DNA from: Maylandia zebra
Taxonomy: Eukaryota; Chordata; Actinopteri; Cichliformes; Cichlidae
DNA: 64,000 bases
Direction: 5' to 3'
NCBI RefSeq assembly: GCF_041146795.1
Contig: NC_135170.1
Span: 35,470,659-35,534,658, forward strand
Made by a program: the position numbers and the translations under genes. Positions 13,499 to 22,945 of this stretch are shown here, piece after piece; position 1 is the stretch's first letter; the number at the start of each line of letters is the position of its first letter. A model generated the notes under the pieces. It ran no database searches and was not told the origin of the DNA. It saw only the letters and a program-made list of their open reading frames with translations.

Positions 13499-14170
13499 GA
13501 GTTATTATAGAGTTAACATAGAGTTATCATAGAGTTATTATAGAGTTATCATAGAGTTATCATAGAGTTATTATAGAGTTAACATAGAGTTATCATAGAG
13601 TTATTATAGAGTTATCATAGAATTATCATAGAGTTAACATAGAGTTATTATAGAGTTATCATAGAGTTATCATAGAGTTATTATAGAGTTAACATAGAGT
13701 TATCATAGAGTTATTATAGAGTTATCATAGAGTTAACATAGAGTTATCATAGAGTTATCATAGAGTTATTATAGAGTTAACATAGAGTTATCATAGAGTT
13801 ATTATAGAGTTATCATAGAGTTATCATAGAGTTATTATAGAGTTATCATAGAGTTATCATAGAGTTATTATAGAGTTATTATAGAGTTAACATAGAGTTA
13901 TCATAGAGTTATTATAGAGTTATCATAGAGTTATCATAGAGTTATCATAGAGTTATTATAGAGTTAACATAGAGTTATCATAGAGTTATTATAGAGTTAA
14001 CATAGAGTTATTATAGAGTTAACATAGAGTTATCATAGAGTTAACATAGAGTTAACAGAGTTATCATAGAGTTATCATGGAGTTATTATAGAGTTAACAT
14101 AGAGTTATCATAGAGTTAACATAGAGTTAACAGAGTTATCATAGAGTTATCATGGAGTTATTATAGAGGT
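13499..14170. repeat. 11-bp minisatellite with higher-order structure
   Basis: About 60 tandem 11-bp units of three main types: A = TTATTATAGAG, B = TTAACATAGAG, C = TTATCATAGAG. Types are arranged in recurring blocks (A-B-C-A-C-C and variants). Near the 3' end there are 8-bp short units (TTAACAGAG-like) and a duplicated block of about 74 bp. No ORF crosses the array. Confidence 0.97.
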
Positions 14171-14389
14171 AACATGGCATTATTATGGACTTAATAAGTT
14201 CCGTGTTATGGAAGAGTCCCCCTGATGACCCGAGGGCTGCTCAGACTGTTTAGATCCTTTTTAATATTTTTACTCTTTTTCAATATTTTAGTTCACCTCC
14301 TATTAATTCATTGTGATATTTTTATTGTATTATTTGTTTAAATGTTAAAACTCTGCTTTAATTATATAATGTCTTTATTCTTTCACCTT

Positions 14390-14575
14390 AGTTCCCTTTA
14401 TGTTTCACTGTTAGTTATTATTTTGTATCTCAGTGTTCCAAAGACAGTCCTGCTGTGATACTACATGAGTATAGTGTATGTGTGTGTGAATGTGTGTGTG
14501 CGCACTATGAGTTACAGCTTTATTGTATAAAAAGTGTATATAAATAAAGTTTTGCTTGATTGATTAACACACAAA
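14390..14575 (+). repeat. Probable LINE/retroposon 3' tail
   Basis: Ends 'gtgtatataaataaagtttt' then 'gcttgattgatta', a pattern common at the 3' ends of fish retroposons. No coding part is left. Confidence 0.45.
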
Positions 14576-15265
14576 ATTTACTTTCAGGTTTTAGATTTTT
14601 TTTTGTTATTGTTGTTTCTTTATTTTGACAAATTTAGAGATTTATTGGGGAATTATTTTATGAAAGTTCCAGATCATGACGAGAAAAAAGATTTTTCTTG
14701 ATTTAAATCTGTTGTTTGAGAGTAAAAAGTTTCATCGGCTGGTGAAACGTTTACAGAGGAAACATTTTTATTTTCAATAATCGGGTCTTTTGTATAGTTT
14801 TAAAAGACTTTATTTTCATGTTTTAAATGTAAAATCTTCATCTCAAAGAAATTAAAATCAGTCAAATAGTTTATCCCTTATGAAGCTCCACATGCTCGGA
14901 CTGTTCAGAGCAGCAGGACAACAGAAAAGCTGGTTTTACTTTTTGAAAGCTTTTTGGAAGACTTAATAATATGGAGTCTTAATCTGTCCTGAATGCAGAG
15001 GAGTAATAAGTGCGGTATTAAATATGATAGAAATGATGGATGTGTGGGTGGATGGTGCATCGTGGCCTTGGAGCAGCAGGACCTGAGCTTCCATCCTGAT
15101 TTAATATGTTTTTGCATTCATTCGCTTTTTAAAGAAAGAAAAAGTCATGCGGAGTTTGCTTTTAATAAAACTGCAATAATCCTGCAGTAAAAGTCCCAGC
15201 AGGTCCCCCGGAGCGGCCCCGGGCCTCAGATTGAGAACCCGCGGCCACAGTTGACTTGAGCGTGA
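14576..15265. other. Upstream flank of foxj1, no feature recognised
   Basis: AT-rich until about 15180, where GC content rises sharply toward the foxj1 promoter. Confidence 0.4.
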
Positions 15266-15274
15266 TTAAAAATG

Positions 15275-15400
15275 AAGCGCCATAGAAACGGGGAGGCCAA
15301 TGAAGACGCGCGGAGCTGTTTACAGGGGGTGTAGCGTTTCTATGGTTGCCGGTCAAACCTCCTGCAGCAGGTATTAAACTGGAGCCCGCAGCGCGCTGAC
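15275..15400 (+). promoter_or_regulatory. foxj1: foxj1 proximal promoter with RFX-like and forkhead-like motifs
   Basis: CCATAGAAAC at 15280-15289 and its inverse GTTTCTATGG at 15336-15345 resemble RFX (X-box) half-sites; the second runs into GTTGCC at 15345-15350, another half-site form. Between them TGTTTAC at 15317-15323 fits the forkhead core. TATTAAA at 15372-15378 is a TATA-like candidate. RFX factors and FOXJ1 are known to co-control ciliary genes; that these sites are used here is inference. Confidence 0.5.
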
Positions 15401-15525
15401 AGCCGCCACAAACCTCCGCCGAGCAGGAGAAGCAGGACTCCTCCCCAGGTCTCCGTGTGGAGCAGCAGGTGCGCAGACTCACACTCGGCCTCCATCAGTC
15501 TGGATTCAACGGGCGCAGCTCAAAG
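15400..15525 (+). other. foxj1: foxj1 noncoding exon 1 (predicted)
   Basis: A GC-rich, ATG-free stretch ends with a strong donor, CAAAG|GTGAGT, at 15525/15526. The next acceptor that fits is TATTTACAG at 16327-16335, leading into the coding exon. The 5' boundary is a guess from the TATA-like box. Confidence 0.55.
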
Positions 15526-15759
15526 GTGAGTCTGGATCTTTATTCCGAAGGTCATTTATCCTCTTTCTCTCAGCAAGCAAATCAGTACAGAAATGTAGAA
15601 ATCACACAAGAACTGTTCAAAAGTCCTTCAAGAGTTTGATCGATCGGAGTACAAGAAGCGCAAATCTGCGGATTTTACTGCGCGTAAAAACTTATGAAAG
15701 TCCAGAAAGCGGAAAAAATTCAAACTTTATTAAAACAGGACGCGACAACTGAGACCCCT

Positions 15760-15834
15760 GCGTGCGCGAGCGCGAGCGCGAGTGTGAGTGTGTGTGCGTG
15801 TGCGTGTGTGCATGTGTGTGTGCGTGTGTGTGCA

Positions 15835-15867
<33 letters not shown>

Positions 15868-16052
15868 ATGTTTGTGTGTGCGTGTGTGTGTGCATGTTTG
15901 TGTGTGTGAGCATGTGTGTGTGCGTGTGTGTGTGTGTGTGTGTGCATGTTTGTGTGTGCGTGCGTGTGTGTGCGTGTGTGTGTGCATGTTTGTGTGTGTG
16001 TGTGTGTGCGTGTGTGTGTGCGTGTGTGTGTGCATGTTTGTGTGTGTGTGTG

Positions 16053-16101
<49 letters not shown>

Positions 16102-16102
16102 A

Positions 16103-16165
<63 letters not shown>
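15760..16165. repeat. Compound TG/CG microsatellite in foxj1 intron 1
   Basis: About 400 bp of almost uninterrupted alternating pyrimidine-purine sequence, mostly (TG)n with CG steps and several CATGTTTG interruptions (near 15830, 15868, 15893, 15948, 15986, 16034, 16101). It begins with a CGAG/CGCG block. Long open frames through it are products of the repeat, not genes. Confidence 0.95.
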
Positions 16166-16166
<1 letters not shown>

Positions 16167-16395
16167 AAAAAGATGTTGTGGTGTCAGAGTGACGTAACGC
16201 TGAGCTGTTGCTTTGAGTGGGTGTCGGGCATGAATGCGTGGATGTGGATTGAGTGCGTGTCCCTTTGCGCGCACACAGAGCTGTTCTCGGGTCATTGTTC
16301 TGGCCTTCACTGAAGTGTCGGGTGTGTATTTACAGTCCTGTCAGGAGGTAACAGAGGGAGGAGGAGGAGAAGTAGCTGACACAGAGGAGAGAGCC

Positions 16396-19252
16396 ATGCT
16401 GTCCCTGAGCTGTGCCGACCCGTGGGCCGAAGGCTCCGTGGGTCTGGAGGAGGAGGTGGTGACTGCGGCGGCTCAGGCTGAGGAGCGGGACGGAGTCAGC
16501 GGCACCGACAGCAGCAGCTGCTCCGTCAGTCTGGACGACAGCCTGACCAGCCTGCAGTGGCTGCAGGAGTTCTCCATCCTCGGCACCAACGTGCCGCATC
16601 ACACGCACCACCAGCACCACCTGTTCGGCCACCAGCAGCTGGGCTCTGACGCGCCAGCCTCCCCCCTGGCCGGGGATCCCGCCTCCATCGGGATGCCGCT
16701 GACCCCGGGGAAGCCCACGGCGGCGGCCTACAGCAGGATGCAGCCACTGCCCGGCATCGTGGCGCACGGACACTGTCCGGACGACGTGGACTACAAAACC
16801 AACGCGCACATCAAGCCACCGTATTCCTACGCCACCCTCATCTGCATGGCCATGCAGGCCAGCAAGAAGAGCAAGATCACGCTGTCCTGCATCTACAAAT
16901 GGATCACCGACAACTTCTGCTACTACCGCCATGCTGACCCCACCTGGCAGGTAACGGACCCCCCACCCACACACACACACAGAGGCAGTCCACCTGAGAC
17001 AGGATGTGCCACCTGCTGCACTCATTGTGTGAAAATGAGTTTCTCTCAGGTCACATCACAGCTGGATGTGTTTCTGTTTGAGAACAGAGGTCTGGGCCTG
17101 CTGCCACTTGGCTTTGTGTGTAATTAATAACTGAGGCCTAAAACACTCAAACTTTAACAGGATTGCACTTTTTGTTTTCCTTTTTTAAGCAGCATAATAC
17201 CTGAAATCAGCTCAGTAGGAGTAACCGAAGCAGATTCTTTCTCATGAAGGCAGCAGCAGTTTTTCAGAAAACTTTAATTCTGTTGGATCAATGATTGATG
17301 AAGCCGTTCGCTGCACTCCCAGAATTTCAGCCTCAGACATTTCAGAGCATTTTGTTATTGTAAGGCAGTACATGGGGCAGATAATATTTAACAAAGGTCA
17401 CAGGGTCAGCGCTCTGTTTAGACCTGAGTGGAGAGGGGCTGGATGGTTGAATGCAAGGATACATTATAACTGACTACAATGCTCTGCTAGCTGTACTTCC
17501 TGCACCACAAAAAGCTAACGTCTGTTGCTGAAAAGACACTTAAAGGTATCTGAACCTAAAAAGCTACATACCAGCAGCTTTATAGCAACTCATGTGTGTT
17601 AAAATAAAGATGTAAATATTGTTACCCAAGCCAAAAATGGAAGGATGCCTGAAAATAAAAGAATTAAATTAAGATTAATTTTAAAGGATCATAAAAGGAA
17701 ACATGAGCGGGCAGGTTAGCTCACAGGTTTAGCAGGTGTGCTAAAGGCAGCATACTGGGATCAGCTCCAACCTGACATCCTTGGCTCTCTGATTTCCTGG
17801 CTTGAGGCAAAAAAGGACTTCAGATATAGTACACATGTACCTGTATTACTTTAAAGGAGATTTCTCTGCCATTTATTCTTAGCATGAACATTTAGGAATT
17901 CTTTTTGGCTTTTTAGTAACATCCAATTAGTCCTAGAATTTCACTCACTAAAACTGGAGCTCAGACCTGTTGGATGGTCTGTTAGTGCAGTAACTTCACA
18001 GCATCCATATTATTGGTTAGATAATTAAAAAGGCTCCAAAAGGCTCCAACAGCACAAACATGGTCCAGAGATTTAGTTCAGGGTCTCTAGCTAGCTGAGG
18101 AGAAGCCTAGCAGACAGCTAGCAGACAGCCGCCTGTGTCACCATACACCTGTCAGTCACAGAGGCCACGCCTCTAATAATGCAAACTGTAATCCAGAGTT
18201 ATCCAAACATTCTCCCTTGTACAGTTATGAGGGGGGAAATTATCTACACAGACTGAAACAGTTTTTGTAAACATGTTACTACCATTATGCTAAGCTAAGC
18301 TAACTGTTAAGCCAGGCTGCAGCTTCAAATGTGCTGAACACAAATAAGAGCAACATCAATCTGATGATCTGAGCTGAATGAAGACAGTGTGTGAGCTGTT
18401 ATTTAAAATATACATTCCTCCTTCCAGAACTCGATCCGACACAACCTCTCGCTCAACAAGTGCTTCATCAAGGTGCCGCGGCAGAAGGATGAGCCTGGGA
18501 AGGGGGGTTTCTGGAAGATTGACCCGCAGTATGCTGAGCGCCTCCTGAGTGGTGCCTACAAGAAGAGACGAATGCCGCCCGTCCAGATCAACCCGGCCCT
18601 GCGGAACAGACTCGGGGTGAACATGCAGCCTCAGCCCAGAGGGCAGATCGGGCTTTGCGTCAACCCAGAGTCCCAAAGGCTTCTTCGAGAGTTCGAAGAG
18701 GCAACGGGGGCTGATCAGAATTGGGACCCCCATCTGGCTGAGGGGACCATGCTGGGGTCCTGGCCAGTGGTCAGGGGAAGGAGTGGGCTCAAGAGGAAGC
18801 AGGGCTCTAGAAATGGTGCTGCCAAAGCCCCCCGTCGGTCCAGCTCCCCTCTGCTCTCCATGGATGAACAGAAGGAGATTGGACCTCTGAAGGGAGACTT
18901 CGACTGGGACGCCCTTCTGGATTCTGCCCTCAGCGGGGAGCTCACTTTGGAAGGTGGTGAGCCTCTGAGCCCCATCATGAAAGAGGAGGACCTAACAGTG
19001 CGGGGAACCCACATTTCTCCTGTTGAAGCCCCTGCAGGCTCAGCAGAGGCAGAGAGGAGTAACAACATGTCTGACTTTGATGAGGAGACCTTCCTTGCCA
19101 CAGCCTTCCTGGAGAACCCCTGGCCAGAAGAGGAGGCGGATCATGGCCGCAGTGATTTCCTCTGTAGCTCCACCGTCAACTTAGACCAGCTGTTTGGGCT
19201 CGAGGACCCATTAGGTGGGGACCCCAGCAGCAGGATGGACACCCTCCTTTAA
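16396..19252 (+). CDS. foxj1: Forkhead box protein J1 (two coding exons)
   Basis: Coding exons are 16396-16950 and 18428-19252, joined in phase 0 across GTAACG...CTTCCAG, giving 459 aa. The protein starts [10 protein letters not shown] and carries the [17 protein letters not shown] block typical of FOXJ1, a His-rich patch at about residues 66-80, and a forkhead domain at about 140-233 ([10 protein letters not shown] ... [13 protein letters not shown] ... [11 protein letters not shown]). The intron splits the domain at ADPTWQ|NSIRH, between wing-proximal elements. The acidic C-terminus ([36 protein letters not shown]) fits an activation region. FOXJ1 is the nuclear master regulator of motile ciliogenesis. 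The start is the first ATG after the intron 1 acceptor, in GAGCCATGC context. A noncoding exon lies upstream. Teleosts have two paralogs and I cannot say from sequence alone whether this is foxj1a or foxj1b. Confidence 0.95.
16951..18427 (+). other. foxj1: foxj1 intron 2
   Basis: Bounded by GTAACG and CTTCCAG. It carries a copy of the dispersed repeat at about 17960-18260 and otherwise no recognised feature. Confidence 0.85.
17960..18260 (+). repeat. Dispersed fish repeat, copy 3
   Basis: 'ggctccaacagcacaaacat', 'gtcagtcacagaggccacgc' and 'gcagacagctagcagacagc' recur at 43.7 and 61.5 kb. It lies inside foxj1 intron 2. Confidence 0.75.
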
Positions 19253-19307
19253 GGAATAATTTCCAGGTCGTCTTACAAACTAAGAACGCTTCTCAACACA
19301 ACCTGGG

Positions 19308-19313
19308 AATAAA
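19308..19313 (+). promoter_or_regulatory. foxj1: Candidate proximal polyadenylation signal of foxj1
   Basis: AATAAA 56 bp after the stop codon. Confidence 0.4.
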
Positions 19314-21486
19314 ATACTCTTTTTTTATCCTCATGCAAGCTTAACCGTCCTTTTCAAGATGTTTAAAGTATTTTTAGAGAAACATTTTTACGCAGGTTCA
19401 ATGCTGGAAATAAACACTCAATGCCTACCGAACAATGATGCCACAATGTACAGCAGCAGTTCATATTCCACAGAGAAACTACACTGAATGTTTTTTTCCT
19501 TTTTTTTGTGAAATGACAGTTTTCAGAGTGAAGGCCTGGACACACCAGAAGGCAGCACGGTAATTTTAGCGTCATGTTTCCCTTCGTGTGTTTGTGAGAA
19601 CACGGGGCCAGGGGTGGACGGTGTTCCTGCTAAACGAGTTTCACATAATGATGTAAACATTTGTTTAAACTACATTTCTAGCGGTCATTAACCCTCACAA
19701 GCACTGATTGCTGCCATTCAGTAAGCTTCCAGAAGTTGGCCAATCATTGAGCTGTTAGGGAGGGTGTAGTTTAAAGATGCTGGAGCTAAATGCAAGTAGA
19801 CTTTATTTCTAGTCTAATGTCCATTCAAACTGATTCAGACGTTTATGTTCTTACATAGAGCTCCTACAGATAATGCTAATAAGTTAGCCAGTCACTAGTC
19901 CGCTCAATCATAACAGGAAGATGAGAACCCCCAAAATAAACTCTCTCAAAACTACACAAAAACACTGACAGTTCGTTATGTTTTATACTCGGTTTACCAC
20001 TACGGAAAAGTGTGGATTTGGCTGCATGTGGTCTCTGGCAGTTGATATTGTGAAATTACTTAGAATAGGAACACAATGCCACACCACAACCTTGTTGTGC
20101 TTGCTTTGGTTGCTAGCAGGTTGCTCTTCCCACCAGCAGTTTGCATGGAACTTGTCTGCAAACACACGTCAACTACTCACCAAGCGGTAATGAAACTGTG
20201 AGAAGTGCGACGCTAACTGGAATCAGAGGCCGTATGGCTTTTCATTTTGGCGATAAAGCACAACTTTTATTTTATACAATCCACCGGCAACCAAAACCAC
20301 TCCATCTGATCAGAGAGGTCCACATTTTCTTTCAGAAATAAACAGCTAACAGCATGAATCCACCAATCGGCACAATTTTATTGGAATAAATTGATCTCTG
20401 GTGTGACCAGGCCTTACAGACGACACAACATGGTCTCTGTTTACATCACGAAAGTGTTTTATTGTGAAAAAGGAGATCATGTTGCCTGAAAGATATTTTC
20501 AGTGAACAGTTGATCAACTAAGACTTTTTTTTAATTGTTAAAGTGGAATCAGGAGTAATGCTACGACAGACTGATGATGAGATTTTTGCCAAATTATGTT
20601 CTGTGTAGATGTGATTTACTCATTTAGTTTTCTTGTCTTTTTTTGGCGTGGGATTTTTTTGGTACTAACTCTTTATTTTCAGAATGAACTAGCACAACTT
20701 TAACAAATTATTCATGTTAGCTTAACTTTTTCCAGAAAAACAGACTGACATATATGGCTTGTAGAAGTAACGGCTTTCTTTCTTCCTTCCTGTGACTTTG
20801 TAGCCGGTAGATATAAAGAAACGCAGCAGAGGACGCATCACAGCTTCGCGGTGTAAAAGTTAAAATAAACACAAAGCAGCCTGAGGCAAAATTCTCCAAC
20901 AAAGAATCATTAGGAGCTTAAAATGCACAGTTTAAAGAGGCCACGGTGGCTTGTAAATGAATACCTGACCTTCTATGTGCCAAGAACAACACTTGGGACT
21001 CGACGGGGCGGCCGTGCGCGTTTTACTGCAATGAGGAAATGTTTTTGTGTTGGTGTGCGATAAAGTTGGGGACTGCTGGACGTGAACAAAAGAGCTCGCT
21101 GGATTCAGACTAAACCAAATCACGCTGCATAAGGACGGGGACAGTCTTTAACTGCTGAGATGCAGTAACTGTTCTCTAAACATGTGTGAAAGTGCAATCA
21201 TTGTACAGTGATATTTGTTATATGTTACAGTCATTTGTTGGAGTCCATTCATGCTGTTTACTTCAGAGAGACCAGGTTCACTGTTTTGTGTATTCGGAGG
21301 TGTGAATACACTCGAGGGACTCTCAGTAAAACCAGCTATGGTTGTGTTTTAGCTCGTCTCAATCAAATAACACTTTAAACCACAATAATGGGATCTTACC
21401 TCATGATTGGTTCTATGCTGATGTTTAAACGCTCATGTATTCTTCTACCTTTTTGTTTTTATTTTATTTTTCAACTTTTCTTTGAC

Positions 21487-21492
21487 AATAAA
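21487..21492 (+). promoter_or_regulatory. Candidate distal polyadenylation signal
   Basis: AATAAA in an AT-rich context about 2.2 kb after the foxj1 stop; would imply a long 3' UTR. Confidence 0.3.
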
Positions 21493-21574
21493 AAATGTTT
21501 TACTGCATCTCGCCTGTCTACTTGACACATTTCCTCATTTTTAGTCATGAAGGCTCTTTCAGTTTGACTGCCAA

Positions 21575-22945
21575 AAAAGGCAGTTCACGGTCCTCAGAGG
21601 ATAAACTCTTCTATCAAAAACCTCCAAGCCTCTCACTCATCCAGTCACACGTAAAGTTAATGTAAAGGCTGAAATGTTTTAAAGGCATTCGTGGTCCCCA
21701 GAGGATAATCAAAATGACTTTTGAATCTTTAACTTTTCTCTAGTCCAACCACGAGGTTATCGTCTAAGAAGAACAGCTCCACGGCTCTGGTGGGGATTCC
21801 TCTGGCATGTTTAGATATTCGTGGTCCCCAGAGGGTGAATCTTAATGATCTCAACTGTAACAGCTAATCTGTAGCACAGTTATTCTGTAAAGTCTGGAAA
21901 GGCATTTGTGGTCCTGGGAGGGTGACTTCCTGCATGCTAACGGTCTGGACTGCTGTGACACTCGAGCTTTAACTCAAATAATTTTGGTGATGCCATGACC
22001 ACAACTAGACTAAGCTTTCACTCATTTATTAAAATACATCAACTCCTGCTTGTTGGATTGGTACATAACTCATTCAAAGTCCCCCGAGGGTGAATCCTAA
22101 GGCTGGTGGTTATGAAACAGGAAGTTTTTCTCTTAAAACAGTCACTCTGGATGGATTGTGATGATAGTTTCTACAGATATTCATAAAAGAGCTTTTTCTT
22201 TTTCATCAGCCGGTCTATGACTGTGATGGTCGAGGTATTCAAATGGGAACAGGACAGCCCTGATGTTTTGTCTGGATATTCTTGGTTTCTGCAGGATACA
22301 TTTGAGTGATTTTCTGATAGCTTTTCACTATGCTGTGTCCTATCGACTCAACAGATCAGTCTGTAAGGAGTAGTGGTTTGTTCCCTGAGGATGAACCCCA
22401 TCCTTAGCTGTTGGATGGATGTGATGAAGATTCATGCAGAGCTTCGTGCCATTTTCCACGAAGTGCTGCGCATTTGATATTTTCCAAGAGTATTATTTTC
22501 TACGATCTACTTTATGGATGCTGAAATATTCGGCTTCTCGATAGTTTGTATTTTATTTTATTTATTATTTCAGCTTTAGTTTTTATTATTTGAAAATATT
22601 TCGTTACATTGACAGTTTTAGTATGTTTTTATTCAGTCTGGATATCACAGTATAAACAGAACATTTAAAAGCAGTGGACTAAACCCTCATCAGACAGTAA
22701 ACAAGTTAACAAATACCAAATCCACAGATATTTCTGCTGTAATTTTATTTTACTGTAGTTTCCAAGATCACTAAAATTATTTTAGTTGGTTTAAATAGAT
22801 TTTTTAAATCTAGCGTTTATGTTTACATGGGTCCGATTTTGAGCGCCCGAGGATAACCTTAAATGACTTTGGTCCTCTGTTATATTTAAAATCCATCAGC
22901 AGCTTTTTTTCTCGGGACTTCATGTTCCCCTCAGGATGAAATATT
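21575..22945 (+). repeat. Degenerate array of 'gtggtccccagaggatgaat' units
   Basis: The phrase recurs, progressively altered, near 21590, 21690, 21821, 21909, 22078, 22382, 22848 and 22926, each followed by text such as 'aatgactt' or 'cctaa'. The first spacings are about 90-170 bp. It looks like a decayed tandem or satellite-like fish repeat. No ORF. Confidence 0.7.

Larger units (their letters stand above)
19253..21560 (+). other. foxj1 3' UTR and downstream flank
   Basis: No further coding exon seen. AATAAA occurs early at 19308-19313, and a stronger-looking 'gacaataaaaaatg' at 21486-21499 is followed by a T/G-rich stretch. Which polyadenylation site is used cannot be told from sequence. 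Confidence 0.45.

Noticed and set aside
15720..16313. Long open frames of His-Thr or Cys-Val repeats on both strands
   Set aside because: They are translations of the TG/CG microsatellite and have no independent evidence of coding.
16234..16395. Extension of the foxj1 frame upstream of the chosen ATG
   Set aside because: It crosses the intron 1 acceptor TATTTACAG at 16335; the sequence above it is intronic, and the family start is MLSLSC-like.
16330..17025. 231-codon minus-strand frame
   Set aside because: Antisense shadow of the GC-rich foxj1 coding exon; no domain.
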